Assembly (NCBI GenBank): GCA_964398035.1
Contig: CAYNLI010000003.1
Span: 5,227 to 69,226 of the forward strand
Length of the DNA: 64,000 nucleotides
Reading direction: 5' to 3'
Origin: Saonia sp964398035
Lineage (GTDB): Bacteria > Bacteroidota > Bacteroidia > Flavobacteriales > Flavobacteriaceae
Every line of letters begins with the position of its first letter. Position 1 is the first letter of the stretch. Positions 51,356 through 58,637 of the stretch are shown in pieces. The notes under the pieces are model-generated. The model was not told the origin of the DNA. It did not search any database and saw only the letters and a program-made list of their open reading frames with translations. The position numbers and the translations under genes are program-made.

Positions 51356-51679
51356 ATGACAGATTCAAAAGCAGGTAAAACCACTGCTATAATTGCATAT
51401 TTAACTATAGTTGGAGCCTTAATTGCTTTAAGCATAAATGCTGAACCAAAATATCAATTTGCTCGTTTTCATACTAGACAAGCATTTGGATTGCATTTAA
51501 TTTTTCTTGGTTGTTCCTTGTTTTTAAGCCAATGGTTCAATGAATATGCCTGGTATGGATTATACATTTTTTATATTGTTCTATGGTTCTATGGTTTTTT
51601 AGGCGCATTGAACAACAAAGAACAAGAAGTGCCCATTCTTGGGAAGTATTTTCAGAAATGGTTCACGTTTATTCAATAA
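51356..51679 (+). CDS. Small membrane protein, Tic20/DUF4870-like (second copy)
   Basis: 107 residues, with the same layout as the previous gene: a short polar N-terminus (KAGKTTAIIAYLTIVGALIAL), FARFHTRQAFGLH where the first has FANFHIGQSFRVW, and the ending PILGKYFQKW. It probably arose by tandem duplication and may form a hetero-oligomer with it. The esterase gene starts 10 nt after its stop. Confidence 0.75.
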   Translation: MTDSKAGKTTAIIAYLTIVGALIALSINAEPKYQFARFHTRQAFGLHLIFLGCSLFLSQWFNEYAWYGLYIFYIVLWFYGFLGALNNKEQEVPILGKYFQKWFTFIQ

Positions 51680-51689
51680 CAATAAAAGT

Positions 51690-52349
51690 ATGACCACTGC
51701 TCCCCTATCATTAGAACACATTATTCGCCCTTCATCATTAAAAGAAGGGAATTCCCCAGTTATATTTATGCTACATGGTTATGGCAGCAATGAAGAAGAC
51801 CTTTTCTCTTTTGCCAATGAGTTACCAGAAGAACTTTGTATTATTTCTATTAGAGCTCCTTATAATTTACAGCCTTATGGCCATGCATGGTATGCCATTA
51901 ATTTTGATGCCGAAAAAGGCAAATGGAGCGATGAAGAACAAGCTGTGGATTCTCGTGATAAAATTATTTCTTTTATTGATGAAGCCTGTGCGGCCTATCA
52001 TTTAAATGCTGCTAACATTACTTTATTGGGTTTTAGCCAAGGAACAATTTTAAGTTATGCCATTGGGTTGTCCTTCCCAGAGAAAATTAAAAATATCATT
52101 GCCCTGAGTGGCTATATCAATGAAAATATTCTTGTTGATAATTATGAAAATAATGCTTTTGATGATTTAAAAATCTATGCTTCCCATGGAAGTGAAGATC
52201 AGGTAATCCCTGTAGAATGGGCCAGAAAAAATCCTATAATACTCAAAAAACTAGGTGTTGATCACAAATATGAAGAGTTCCCTATTGGCCATGGGGTATC
52301 TCCACAAAATTTTTATTCTTTAAAAAAATGGTTAGAGGACACGATTTAA
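51690..52349 (+). CDS. Phospholipase/carboxylesterase-family hydrolase
   Basis: 219 residues from the ATG at 51690; an upstream frame to 51639 overlaps the preceding gene and is not used. The nucleophile Ser116 is in GFSQG, with Asp170 (SHGSEDQ) and His201 (IGHGVS), a full alpha/beta-hydrolase triad. It resembles small cytoplasmic carboxylesterases and lysophospholipases. The substrate is unknown. It converges with the minus-strand gene at 52346, overlapping by 4 nt. Confidence 0.9.
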   Translation: MTTAPLSLEHIIRPSSLKEGNSPVIFMLHGYGSNEEDLFSFANELPEELCIISIRAPYNLQPYGHAWYAINFDAEKGKWSDEEQAVDSRDKIISFIDEACAAYHLNAANITLLGFSQGTILSYAIGLSFPEKIKNIIALSGYINENILVDNYENNAFDDLKIYASHGSEDQVIPVEWARKNPIILKKLGVDHKYEEFPIGHGVSPQNFYSLKKWLEDTI

Positions 52350-52843
52350 TTACTACGTGTATACAATAAATGGTCTATTAAAATAAAATCTACAGCCATA
52401 TCATCCTTTAGTTCATATTTTATAAGAATTTCTCCCCAGTATTTCCCATCAGAAAAATCAGCTATGATCCATTTATGGTTCAATAGTTTAATTTTATTGA
52501 TTTTAAAATCACTTTCCATCCCTGCATAAGGAATCAATGGATTATCTCCTTTCTTTTCATTAGTTTCCAATAATTTATCGGAAATGTATAGCGATGCATC
52601 TTTAAGATCCAAATGCTCATAATACGCTAAAGCATCATCATTGTTTTCCAAAGAAAAATATTGCATATCCAATATTTTAAGCTGTGAACCCTGCACTGAA
52701 TCTTGCAGTGCTACAATCTTAGTTTTCAACTTTTCAATTCTATTTGCATTGTCCTTTACCATATTACCAGAACTTACAAATAAGTAAAGCACTATTAACG
52801 AGGTAAATATAAATAGGTATAAAAATATTTTACTTTTCATCAA
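52346..52843 (-). CDS. Hypothetical membrane-anchored protein (165 aa)
   Basis: 165 residues with one N-terminal helix (about 5-24), a short heptad-rich coiled coil (about 32-60, NRIEKLKTKIVALQDSVQG), and a C-terminal beta-looking domain with WIIADFSDGKYWGEILIKYEL. The anchor plus periplasmic domain could be a small receptor or scaffold. No family is known to me. It starts right after the MBL-fold hydrolase stop (52844), so the two are cotranscribed. Confidence 0.75.
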   Translation of the reverse strand: MMKSKIFLYLFIFTSLIVLYLFVSSGNMVKDNANRIEKLKTKIVALQDSVQGSQLKILDMQYFSLENNDDALAYYEHLDLKDASLYISDKLLETNEKKGDNPLIPYAGMESDFKINKIKLLNHKWIIADFSDGKYWGEILIKYELKDDMAVDFILIDHLLYTRSN

Positions 52844-53620
52844 TTATATGTTTATAATTAAATTATCATACGCCAAATGTACATTATTTGGCAAGCTTTT
52901 TTCCACTTCATCATGAAAACCCAACATATGGCTAATATGGGTGAAATAAGTTTTCTCTGGCTTTACTTTTTCAACAAAATCCAATGCTTCTTCTAGATTA
53001 AAATGGGAATGATGAGGCTCTTTTCTTAAAGCATTAATCGATAATACTTTAACTCCTTTTATTTTCTCGATTTCTTGATCAGAAATAGTCTTCACATCAG
53101 TTAAATATGCAAAATCCTGAATTTTATATCCAAACACCTGTAATCTATTATGATAGGCTTCAATTGGAACTATATCAATATTCCCCAACTTAAAAGGACG
53201 ATTGTTCTCTACTAAATTCACTTGCACGGCAGGTGCCCCTGGATATCTGTTCTCATCAACAAATATATAATCAAATCGTAATTTCAAAGAATCTGCTACT
53301 CGCTTGTGTGCATAAATGGGAATATCACCTTGTCTAAAAAAAAAGGGGCGAATATCATCTATCCCTGCTGTATGGTCGGCGTGCTCATGTGTAAAAAGTA
53401 TACCGTCCATTTTGTCTACTTTATGTGTAAGCATTTGTTGTCGAAAATCTGGTCCACAATCTATCACATAATTGTAATTATCCCAAGAAACCATAACGGA
53501 TACTCGTAAACGTTTGTCTTTTGGATTTTTACTTAAACATACTGGATGATTGCTTCCAATAACTGGAATTCCTTGGGATGTTCCCGTTCCTAAAAAAGTA
53601 ATTTTAACTCCATTGCCCAT
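52844..53620 (-). CDS. MBL-fold metal hydrolase (PhnP-like)
   Basis: 258 residues. The metallo-beta-lactamase motif THEHADH has His78, His80, Asp82 and His83, and HIPVIGS and a late THISHMLGFHDE segment complete the dinuclear metal site. It resembles PhnP-type phosphodiesterases that act on cyclic phosphates. The substrate here is not certain. A TAAATTTG box on the minus strand at 53627-53634 is just upstream of the start. It is divergent from the 53697 gene. Confidence 0.9.
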   Translation of the reverse strand: MGNGVKITFLGTGTSQGIPVIGSNHPVCLSKNPKDKRLRVSVMVSWDNYNYVIDCGPDFRQQMLTHKVDKMDGILFTHEHADHTAGIDDIRPFFFRQGDIPIYAHKRVADSLKLRFDYIFVDENRYPGAPAVQVNLVENNRPFKLGNIDIVPIEAYHNRLQVFGYKIQDFAYLTDVKTISDQEIEKIKGVKVLSINALRKEPHHSHFNLEEALDFVEKVKPEKTYFTHISHMLGFHDEVEKSLPNNVHLAYDNLIINI

Positions 53621-53645
53621 TTAGACCAAATTTATAACATATTTA

Positions 53646-53676
53646 TTTAAAAGATTGCTTGATCTTATTAACTTTG
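53646..53676 (+). promoter_or_regulatory. Promoter of 53697 gene
   Basis: TTTA (53646-53649), spacer of 19, TAACTTTG (53669-53676); near-consensus. It overlaps a possible TTG start at 53655 and so fixes the real start at the ATG 53697. Confidence 0.65.
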
Positions 53677-53696
53677 CCACAGCAAAACAGATAGGT

Positions 53697-55151
53697 ATGG
53701 CTTCAGTTTTAAAAAAGGATGTAGGTTTTGAAAATATCCCTTCCATAAAGGCAAAAACACTTAGGATAAATTTAAACCCGAATATTTACGGGACTTTTGC
53801 AGAAATAGGTGCAGGACAAGAAACTGCTAGACATTTCTTTAGGTCTGGTGGCGCGTCTGGTACTATCGCAAAAGCAATGAGTGCCTATGACAAAGATTTT
53901 AGTGATGCAATTTATGGGATTGAGGAAGATAATAGATATGTATCACAATCTAGGCTAAAGAAAATGCTTACTCATGAAATGCGACTCATGGAAGAGCGTA
54001 TTAACAGGGAAAACCAACCTGATAGGCTTTTCTTTTCCTATGCCAATACTGTAGCCACCATAGATTTTTCTAAAAGATATAAAGGGCATGGATGGGTTGG
54101 TCTCCGATTTCAATTGGATCAGAACCAAAAGGAATATGATGAGATAATCATGCATGTACGTTTTAAGCAGAATGAGGCTAGATTACAGCAGGAAACGCTT
54201 GGTATAATGGGTGTTAACCTTATATACGGAGCTTTTTACAAATACAATAAGCCAAGGAAATTAATTAAATACCTGTATGATCATATAGATACGGATACTG
54301 TGGAGATTGACATGGTTAATTTCTCTGGGCCTAATTTTAAGAATGTGGATAATAGGTTGATCAGTCTTCAACTTATTAAGAATGACATGACCGATGCGGT
54401 AATGTTTGGCCCTGATGGAAACAATTTATTGCCAGCTTCAATTTTATACAAAAAAAACATTCTTGCCTTACGGGGGAGTTTTAGACCTGTTACCAAGGTA
54501 AATGTGGACATGCTAAAAAAATCTTATGATATCTTCATAAGAGAGAAAACTGTAATAGAAGAAAAAACCATTGTTATTTTTGAAATTACCCTTTCTAATT
54601 TAAAAGCTTCTGGGGAAATAGACGAGCAAGATTTTATGGACAGGGCAAAATTACTGTGCGCTTTGGGTCATATAGTAATGATATCCAAATTTCAAGAATA
54701 CTATAAACTGGTAGAGTATTTTAATAATTATACCAAAAAGAGAATAGGGCTTACCATGGGAGTCAATAACTTGGTGGATATATTTGATGAACGATATTAC
54801 AACCATTTAAGTGGTGGCATACTTGAAGCTTTTGGAAAGTTATTCTTTAAAAACCTTAGAGTTTACCTGTATCCTATGAAGAATACAGAGACTGGACAAA
54901 TTATGACCAGCAACAATATTCAGGTACATCCAAGGATGAAGGAATTATACAAATTCTTTAAGTACAACAGTAAGGTAATGGACATTATTGACTATGACCC
55001 TGAAATCATGGATATTTTCTCTAGAGATGTTCTTAAGAAAATTACCAGTGGAGAAGAGGGTTGGGAAGAAATGCTACCAGAAGGAATTTCAGAAATCATA
55101 AAAAGTGAACACTTATTTCTAAAAAAGGCCGTTCTACAAGAAGATAAATAA
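53697..55151 (+). CDS. Conserved hypothetical cytoplasmic protein (484 aa)
   Basis: 484 residues, soluble, no signal peptide. It begins MASVLKKDVGFENIPSIKAKTLRINLNPNIYGTFAEIGAGQETARHFF and has conserved segments LIYGAFYKYNKP, VNFSGPNFKNVDNRLISLQLI and HPRMKELYKFF. I recall that relatives in databases carry misleading names such as 'TonB-dependent receptor' or 'nicotinate-nucleotide adenylyltransferase'; neither fits a soluble protein without those signatures. I cannot assign a function. It starts 20 nt after a good promoter and ends before a strong terminator. Confidence 0.8.
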   Translation: MASVLKKDVGFENIPSIKAKTLRINLNPNIYGTFAEIGAGQETARHFFRSGGASGTIAKAMSAYDKDFSDAIYGIEEDNRYVSQSRLKKMLTHEMRLMEERINRENQPDRLFFSYANTVATIDFSKRYKGHGWVGLRFQLDQNQKEYDEIIMHVRFKQNEARLQQETLGIMGVNLIYGAFYKYNKPRKLIKYLYDHIDTDTVEIDMVNFSGPNFKNVDNRLISLQLIKNDMTDAVMFGPDGNNLLPASILYKKNILALRGSFRPVTKVNVDMLKKSYDIFIREKTVIEEKTIVIFEITLSNLKASGEIDEQDFMDRAKLLCALGHIVMISKFQEYYKLVEYFNNYTKKRIGLTMGVNNLVDIFDERYYNHLSGGILEAFGKLFFKNLRVYLYPMKNTETGQIMTSNNIQVHPRMKELYKFFKYNSKVMDIIDYDPEIMDIFSRDVLKKITSGEEGWEEMLPEGISEIIKSEHLFLKKAVLQEDK

Positions 55152-55171
55152 AAACCTTCTTTATAAAATAT

Positions 55172-55199
55172 TAAAGCCTCACAATGTGAGGCTTTTTTT
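55172..55199 (+). terminator. Terminator of 53697 gene
   Basis: An 11-bp perfect stem (55172-55182 with 55184-55194; core AAGCCTCACA), a one-base loop centre, then T-run. It abuts copy C of the dispersed repeat. Confidence 0.85.
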
Positions 55200-55200
55200 A

Positions 55201-55310
55201 TTCCCACATTTTGGGTTTAATACCCCAACACTTGCGTAAAAATATGAAAAATATCTTTCTTAATGCCTCGTGGAACCTGCCTGACGGAGAGGTAGGATTA
55301 CCTCAAGATA
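55201..55310 (-). repeat. Dispersed structured repeat, copy C (inverted)
   Basis: The minus strand of this stretch matches copy A (22777-22890) closely: CACGAGGCATTAAG, GATATTTTTCATATTT, ACGCAAG and TATTAAACCC followed by AATGTGGGAA, with about one base in seven differing across the best 80 nt. The left arm forms its own hairpin GAGGTA-ATCC-TACCTC. It fills the convergent gap between the 484-residue gene and bcp, abutting the terminator on one side and bcp's stop on the other. Confidence 0.75.
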
Positions 55311-55312
55311 GC

Positions 55313-55765
55313 TTACTCCAATAATTGTTGTGCGTGATCTTTGGTCTTCACCTTATCAATAACTTTAATAACAACTCCGTTTCCATCTAAAACAAAAGTT
55401 TTTCTATGGATTCCGTCATATTCCTTACCCATAAATTTTTTAAGGCCCCAAACACCAAAAATATTTATTACCGTATGGTCTTCATCTGCCAGTAATGGAA
55501 AAGGGAAATCATATTTATTTTTAAAATTCAATTGTCGTTTTTGGGAATCGGAACTTACCCCAATAAGCTCGTAACCAAGACCTTGAAGTTCCTTGTAATT
55601 ATCTCTAAGATTACATGCTTCTACTGTACAACCAGGTGTACTTGCTTTTGGGTAGAAAAAAACAACTAGTTTTTTATCTTTATAATCCGATAAAGAAATT
55701 GTATTGTTATCTTGATCTTTAGCTGAAAACTCAGGCACCTTATCCCCTACTTTTAATGTATTCAT
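55313..55765 (-). CDS. bcp: Thiol peroxidase (Bcp/PrxQ type)
   Basis: 150 residues, the normal length. Peroxidatic Cys46 is in ASTPGCTVEAC, with resolving Cys51 five residues later, the hallmark of two-Cys PrxQ proteins. It reduces peroxides with electrons from thioredoxin in the cytoplasm. It converges with the 484-residue gene; repeat copy C lies in the gap. Confidence 0.95.
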   Translation of the reverse strand: MNTLKVGDKVPEFSAKDQDNNTISLSDYKDKKLVVFFYPKASTPGCTVEACNLRDNYKELQGLGYELIGVSSDSQKRQLNFKNKYDFPFPLLADEDHTVINIFGVWGLKKFMGKEYDGIHRKTFVLDGNGVVIKVIDKVKTKDHAQQLLE

Positions 55766-55818
55766 TGATATCTTTTATTAAATTTGAATCTACTATTTAG
55801 CATTAAAAATAAGCATAA

Positions 55819-56484
55819 ATGACCAAGGCAGAAAAAGTTAAGTTTGTTATAGATACGCTCCAAAGAATATACCCTACAATACCTGTTCCTCTTGAACACA
55901 AAGACCCTTATACCTTATTGATTGCAGTGCTTCTTTCTGCCCAAAGCACAGATGTTAGGGTAAATAAAATTACTCCCTTATTATTTGCCAAAGCTGATAA
56001 TCCCTATGATATGGTAAAATTATCAGTAGAAGAAATCAGGGAAATCATTAAACCCGTTGGACTCTCTCCTATGAAATCCAAAGGAATATATGGACTTTCT
56101 AAAATATTGATTGAAAAATATGATGGAATTGTTCCTTCTGACATTGTATTATTGGAAGAATTTCCTTCGGTTGGACATAAAACTGCAAGTGTAGTTGTTT
56201 CCCAAGCTTTTGGAATTCCTGCTTTTCCCATAGATACACATATACACAGGTTAATGTATCGTTGGGGGCTTACAAACGGAAAAAATGTAGTGCAAACTGA
56301 AAAAGATGCTAAAAGATTGTTTCCAAAAGAGCTTTGGAACGAGCTACATTTACAAATTATTTGGTACGGACGTGAATATTCCCCTGCTAGAGGCTGGAAT
56401 CTTGAAAAAGACCCCATTACCAAAAAAATAGGTAGAAAAGTAGTGCTAGATGCCTATTATAAAAACAAAAAAGCTCCTAATTAG
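55819..56484 (+). CDS. nth: Endonuclease III without iron-sulfur cluster
   Basis: 221 residues with the helix-hairpin-helix glycosylase fold. Catalytic Lys121 (PSVGHKTAS) and Asp139 (FPIDTHIHRL) are intact, so both glycosylase and AP-lyase activity are likely. The C-terminal four-cysteine 4Fe-4S loop of E. coli Nth is absent; instead the segment after the HLQIIWYGREYSPARG region continues with WNLEKDPITKKIG and has no Cys. It removes oxidised pyrimidines from DNA. The stop codon lies in a perfect palindromic terminator. Confidence 0.92.
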   Translation: MTKAEKVKFVIDTLQRIYPTIPVPLEHKDPYTLLIAVLLSAQSTDVRVNKITPLLFAKADNPYDMVKLSVEEIREIIKPVGLSPMKSKGIYGLSKILIEKYDGIVPSDIVLLEEFPSVGHKTASVVVSQAFGIPAFPIDTHIHRLMYRWGLTNGKNVVQTEKDAKRLFPKELWNELHLQIIWYGREYSPARGWNLEKDPITKKIGRKVVLDAYYKNKKAPN

Positions 56485-56494
56485 GAGCTTTTTT
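56467..56494. terminator. Bidirectional terminator between nth and sigma module
   Basis: A 28-nt perfect palindrome, AAAAAAGCTCCTAA and its complement. It contains the nth stop and lies 2 nt past the stop of the 47-residue ORF on the minus strand, so it can end transcription from both sides. Confidence 0.9.
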
Positions 56495-56495
56495 G

Positions 56496-56639
56496 TTAGT
56501 TTAGATTTCCTTCAAATCTCATGTTATTGTACTGTGAAATGTACAGTGACTTGGAATAATTCAAAAGAAATGATACGGTTTCTGGGCAAACTTTGGCCAG
56601 TCTACATGCGTTTTGTTGTTCAGAGTAAATTTTTTCCAT
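56496..56639 (-). CDS. Small conserved protein downstream of ECF sigma 1 (47 aa)
   Basis: A 47-codon frame on the minus strand, ATG at 56637-56639 and TAA at 56496-56498, after the first sigma gene (69 nt). It reads MEKIYSEQQNACRL up to the block FLLNYSKSLYISQYNNM. The 47-codon ORF at 57603-57746 is the same length and identical at 24 positions, including MEKI, Cys12, Pro19, FLLNYSKSL and the FExNxN end. Conservation between two copies of the module shows that this is coding. No known domain; function unknown (regulator or partner of the sigma factor is one possibility). Confidence 0.7.
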   Translation of the reverse strand: MEKIYSEQQNACRLAKVCPETVSFLLNYSKSLYISQYNNMRFEGNLN

Positions 56640-56707
56640 ATAATAGTATTGTTATGTCTTAATAACGCCACTAAAATGGATATATTGCTTGAAAGAGGTT
56701 TTGGCTA

Positions 56708-57289
56708 TTAATTGGTTAAGACAATATTATTTTTTTCAATTATTTTTCTAAGGTTAATCAAAGCATATCTCATTCTTCCCAAGGCAGTGTTTATACTTAC
56801 TCCCGTGTTTTCAGAAATTTCTTTAAAACTCATATCCTTATAGATTCTCATTAAAAGTACTTCCCTTTGATCTTCTGGTAATTCATCAACCAATACTTTT
56901 AAGTCAGAATCTATCTGTTCTTTTATAATCAATTTCTCAGCATTCAATTTATCATCACTTATAACCGAAAAAATATTAAAATCATCACTGCCCTCAAACA
57001 TTGGCATTCTTTTGTTCTTTCTAAAATGATCTATAATCAAGTTATGTGCAATTCTCATTACCCAAGGTAAAAATTTACCTTCTTCACTATAAGAACCTTT
57101 CTTTAAGGTATTGATCACTTTAATGAAAGTGTCCTGAAAAATATCTTCCGTAATATCACGGTTCAATACTTTAGAATAAATAAAACTACTTATTCTCTGA
57201 TTATGTCTGTTAATAAGGATTTCTAAAGCCTTTTCCTCTCCACTTATATAATCTCTTACTAAAACTGAATCATCTACCTGAACTTCCAT
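56708..57289 (-). CDS. ECF RNA polymerase sigma factor (copy 1)
   Basis: 193 residues. Region 2 spans about 20-90 (HNQRISSFIYSKVLNRDITEDIFQDTFIKV with the LPWVMRIAHNLIIDHFRK DNA-melting part) and region 4 about 130-185 (RIYKDMSFKEISENTGVSINTALGRMRYALINLRK). It directs RNA polymerase to a set of promoters. It is about 70 percent identical to the 194-residue sigma gene at 57816, separated by a small ORF and a terminator. No typical anti-sigma gene with a zinc-binding HxxxCxxC motif lies next to it. A 21-nt repeated motif at 57450-57489 lies upstream. Confidence 0.93.
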   Translation of the reverse strand: MEVQVDDSVLVRDYISGEEKALEILINRHNQRISSFIYSKVLNRDITEDIFQDTFIKVINTLKKGSYSEEGKFLPWVMRIAHNLIIDHFRKNKRMPMFEGSDDFNIFSVISDDKLNAEKLIIKEQIDSDLKVLVDELPEDQREVLLMRIYKDMSFKEISENTGVSINTALGRMRYALINLRKIIEKNNIVLTN

Positions 57290-57449
57290 GTGAATATTTT
57301 TTTGGTTTAATTGAGTTTCCTTTCTTTAAAGGATCGATTTTTTGATTTGTCTTTGTTATACTATTAAATGTGTAACTGCTATGTTATCTATTTGAGTTTC
57401 AATTACATTTTAAAAGTATATAAATAGGGAGGTCTGTAAAAAAGTATGT

Positions 57450-57489
57450 TGTCAAACAACGGATTTATGATGTCAAACAACAGATTTAT
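57450..57489. promoter_or_regulatory. Two 19-nt direct repeats upstream of sigma copy 1
   Basis: TGTCAAACAACGGATTTAT at 57450-57468 and TGTCAAACAACAGATTTAT at 57471-57489, one base different, spaced 21 nt apart (two helical turns). They lie about 160 nt before the sigma start and after the terminator of the preceding module, a place where activator or repressor sites are expected. Confidence 0.5.
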
Positions 57490-57500
57490 ATTCCTGTAAT

Positions 57501-57529
57501 AAAAAAGCCACATCAAAAAGATGTGGCTT
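57501..57529 (-). terminator. Terminator after sigma copy 2 module
   Basis: A perfect 10-bp stem (57505-57514 with 57520-57529; AAGCCACATC) followed on the minus strand by a T-run. It lies 73 nt past the stop of the second 47-residue ORF, so sigma copy 2 plus that ORF form one transcription unit. Confidence 0.85.
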
Positions 57530-57602
57530 GTACTATTTATTATCTTGATCAACTTAAGCAATTAATTGCCCAATGTTGCGTTGTTATGAATTTTTGAGAA
57601 TT

Positions 57603-57746
57603 CTAATTCTTATTGCTTTCAAACTTTAAACCATTATAATCTACAATGTGCAAAGATTTAGAATAGTTCAATAAAAACTGTATAGTTTTTGGTTGAGCAT
57701 TAACTAATTCACAAGTCTGTTTTTTCTTAGCGAAAATTTTTTCCAT
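57603..57746 (-). CDS. Small conserved protein downstream of ECF sigma 2 (47 aa)
   Basis: A 47-codon frame, ATG at 57744-57746 and TAG at 57603-57605, 69 nt after the second sigma gene. It begins MEKIFAKKKQTCEL and shares the block FLLNYSKSL (24-32) with the other copy at 56496-56639. Equal length, equal distance to the sigma stop and 24 identical residues out of 47 argue that each sigma gene carries its own small partner. It has one Cys (residue 12), no membrane helix and no known domain. Confidence 0.7.
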   Translation of the reverse strand: MEKIFAKKKQTCELVNAQPKTIQFLLNYSKSLHIVDYNGLKFESNKN

Positions 57747-57815
57747 ATTATTTTGCTTTGTTGTTTTAAGATAACGCAGCGTATATGGATGTATTTATCT
57801 TGTTCGACCTATGAC

Positions 57816-58400
57816 CTAATAATTCGTTAAAACGATATTATGCGTCTCAATCATTTTTCTGAGATTGATTAATCCATATCTCATTCTCCCTAAAGCAGTA
57901 TTGATGCTCACACCTGTATTTTCAGATATTTCCTTAAAGCTCATATCCTTGTACATGCGCATAGTTATGACTTCTTGTTGGTCAATTGGCAATTCCTTGA
58001 TCAAAAGGTTGATATCAAAATCTATTTGATTCTTTATCAATTGCTTTTCTGCATTCAGCTTTCCATCACTAATAATGGAAAAAATATTGAAGTTGTCATT
58101 ACATTCAAACTTTGGAAGCCTTCTTTTTTTTCTAAAATAATCTATGATAAGGTTATGGGCTATGCGCATTACCCAAGGTAAAAACTTACCCTCTTCACTA
58201 TATCTCCCTTTTTTCAGGGTCCGTATTACTTTAATAAAGGTGTCTTGAAAAATATCATCTGTGACACTCTGGTTCAAAACCTTAGAATATATAAAGCTAC
58301 TAATTCTTTGATTGTGTCTGTTGATGAGGATTTCTAGAGATTTCTCATCTCCTTGAATGTAATTCGTTACTAATACCGAGTCATTAATTGGAAGTGCCAT
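57816..58400 (-). CDS. ECF RNA polymerase sigma factor (copy 2)
   Basis: 194 residues, sharing with copy 1 the ILINRHNQRISSFIYSKVLN and GKFLPWVMRIAHNLII blocks in region 2, and MSFKEISENTGVSINTALGR in region 4. Differences are concentrated in the first 20 residues and the linker (about 95-130). It heads the module sigma, 47-residue ORF, terminator. The order and spacing are the same as in copy 1, so the two arose by tandem duplication. It is divergent from uvrA. Confidence 0.93.
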   Translation of the reverse strand: MALPINDSVLVTNYIQGDEKSLEILINRHNQRISSFIYSKVLNQSVTDDIFQDTFIKVIRTLKKGRYSEEGKFLPWVMRIAHNLIIDYFRKKRRLPKFECNDNFNIFSIISDGKLNAEKQLIKNQIDFDINLLIKELPIDQQEVITMRMYKDMSFKEISENTGVSINTALGRMRYGLINLRKMIETHNIVLTNY

Positions 58401-58594
58401 GTAATTACTTTTTTAGGTTAAAACTAGAAGTCCCTCCACTATTGGAAAGATTCTAATTATATAGGTTAACTTTTAAAAAGTAATTGTGCGGTATAGGCTT
58501 ATCTGTTTATAATTACATGCCAAATATAGAAAAAATATAAACTATAGAGCATCCAACACTCTTTTTTCAGTATAAATATCAGTAATCACTTCCC

Positions 58595-58626
58595 TTAGCA
58601 ATTGAATTGGACATATTGTATCTTTG
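58595..58626 (+). promoter_or_regulatory. Probable uvrA promoter
   Basis: TTAG (58595-58598), spacer of 20, TATCTTTG (58619-58626), close to consensus, 12 nt before the ATG at 58638. It overlaps a possible TTG start at 58602, which is therefore rejected. Confidence 0.55.
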
Positions 58627-58637
58627 CAAGTTTAACA

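Noticed and set aside
53655..53696. TTG start for the 484-residue gene
   Set aside because: It would start inside a near-consensus promoter; the ATG at 53697 directly follows it.
58602..58637. Twelve-codon N-terminal extension of uvrA from TTG 58602
   Set aside because: The stretch contains the -7 box TATCTTTG and does not resemble UvrA N-termini; ATG 58638 is preferred.
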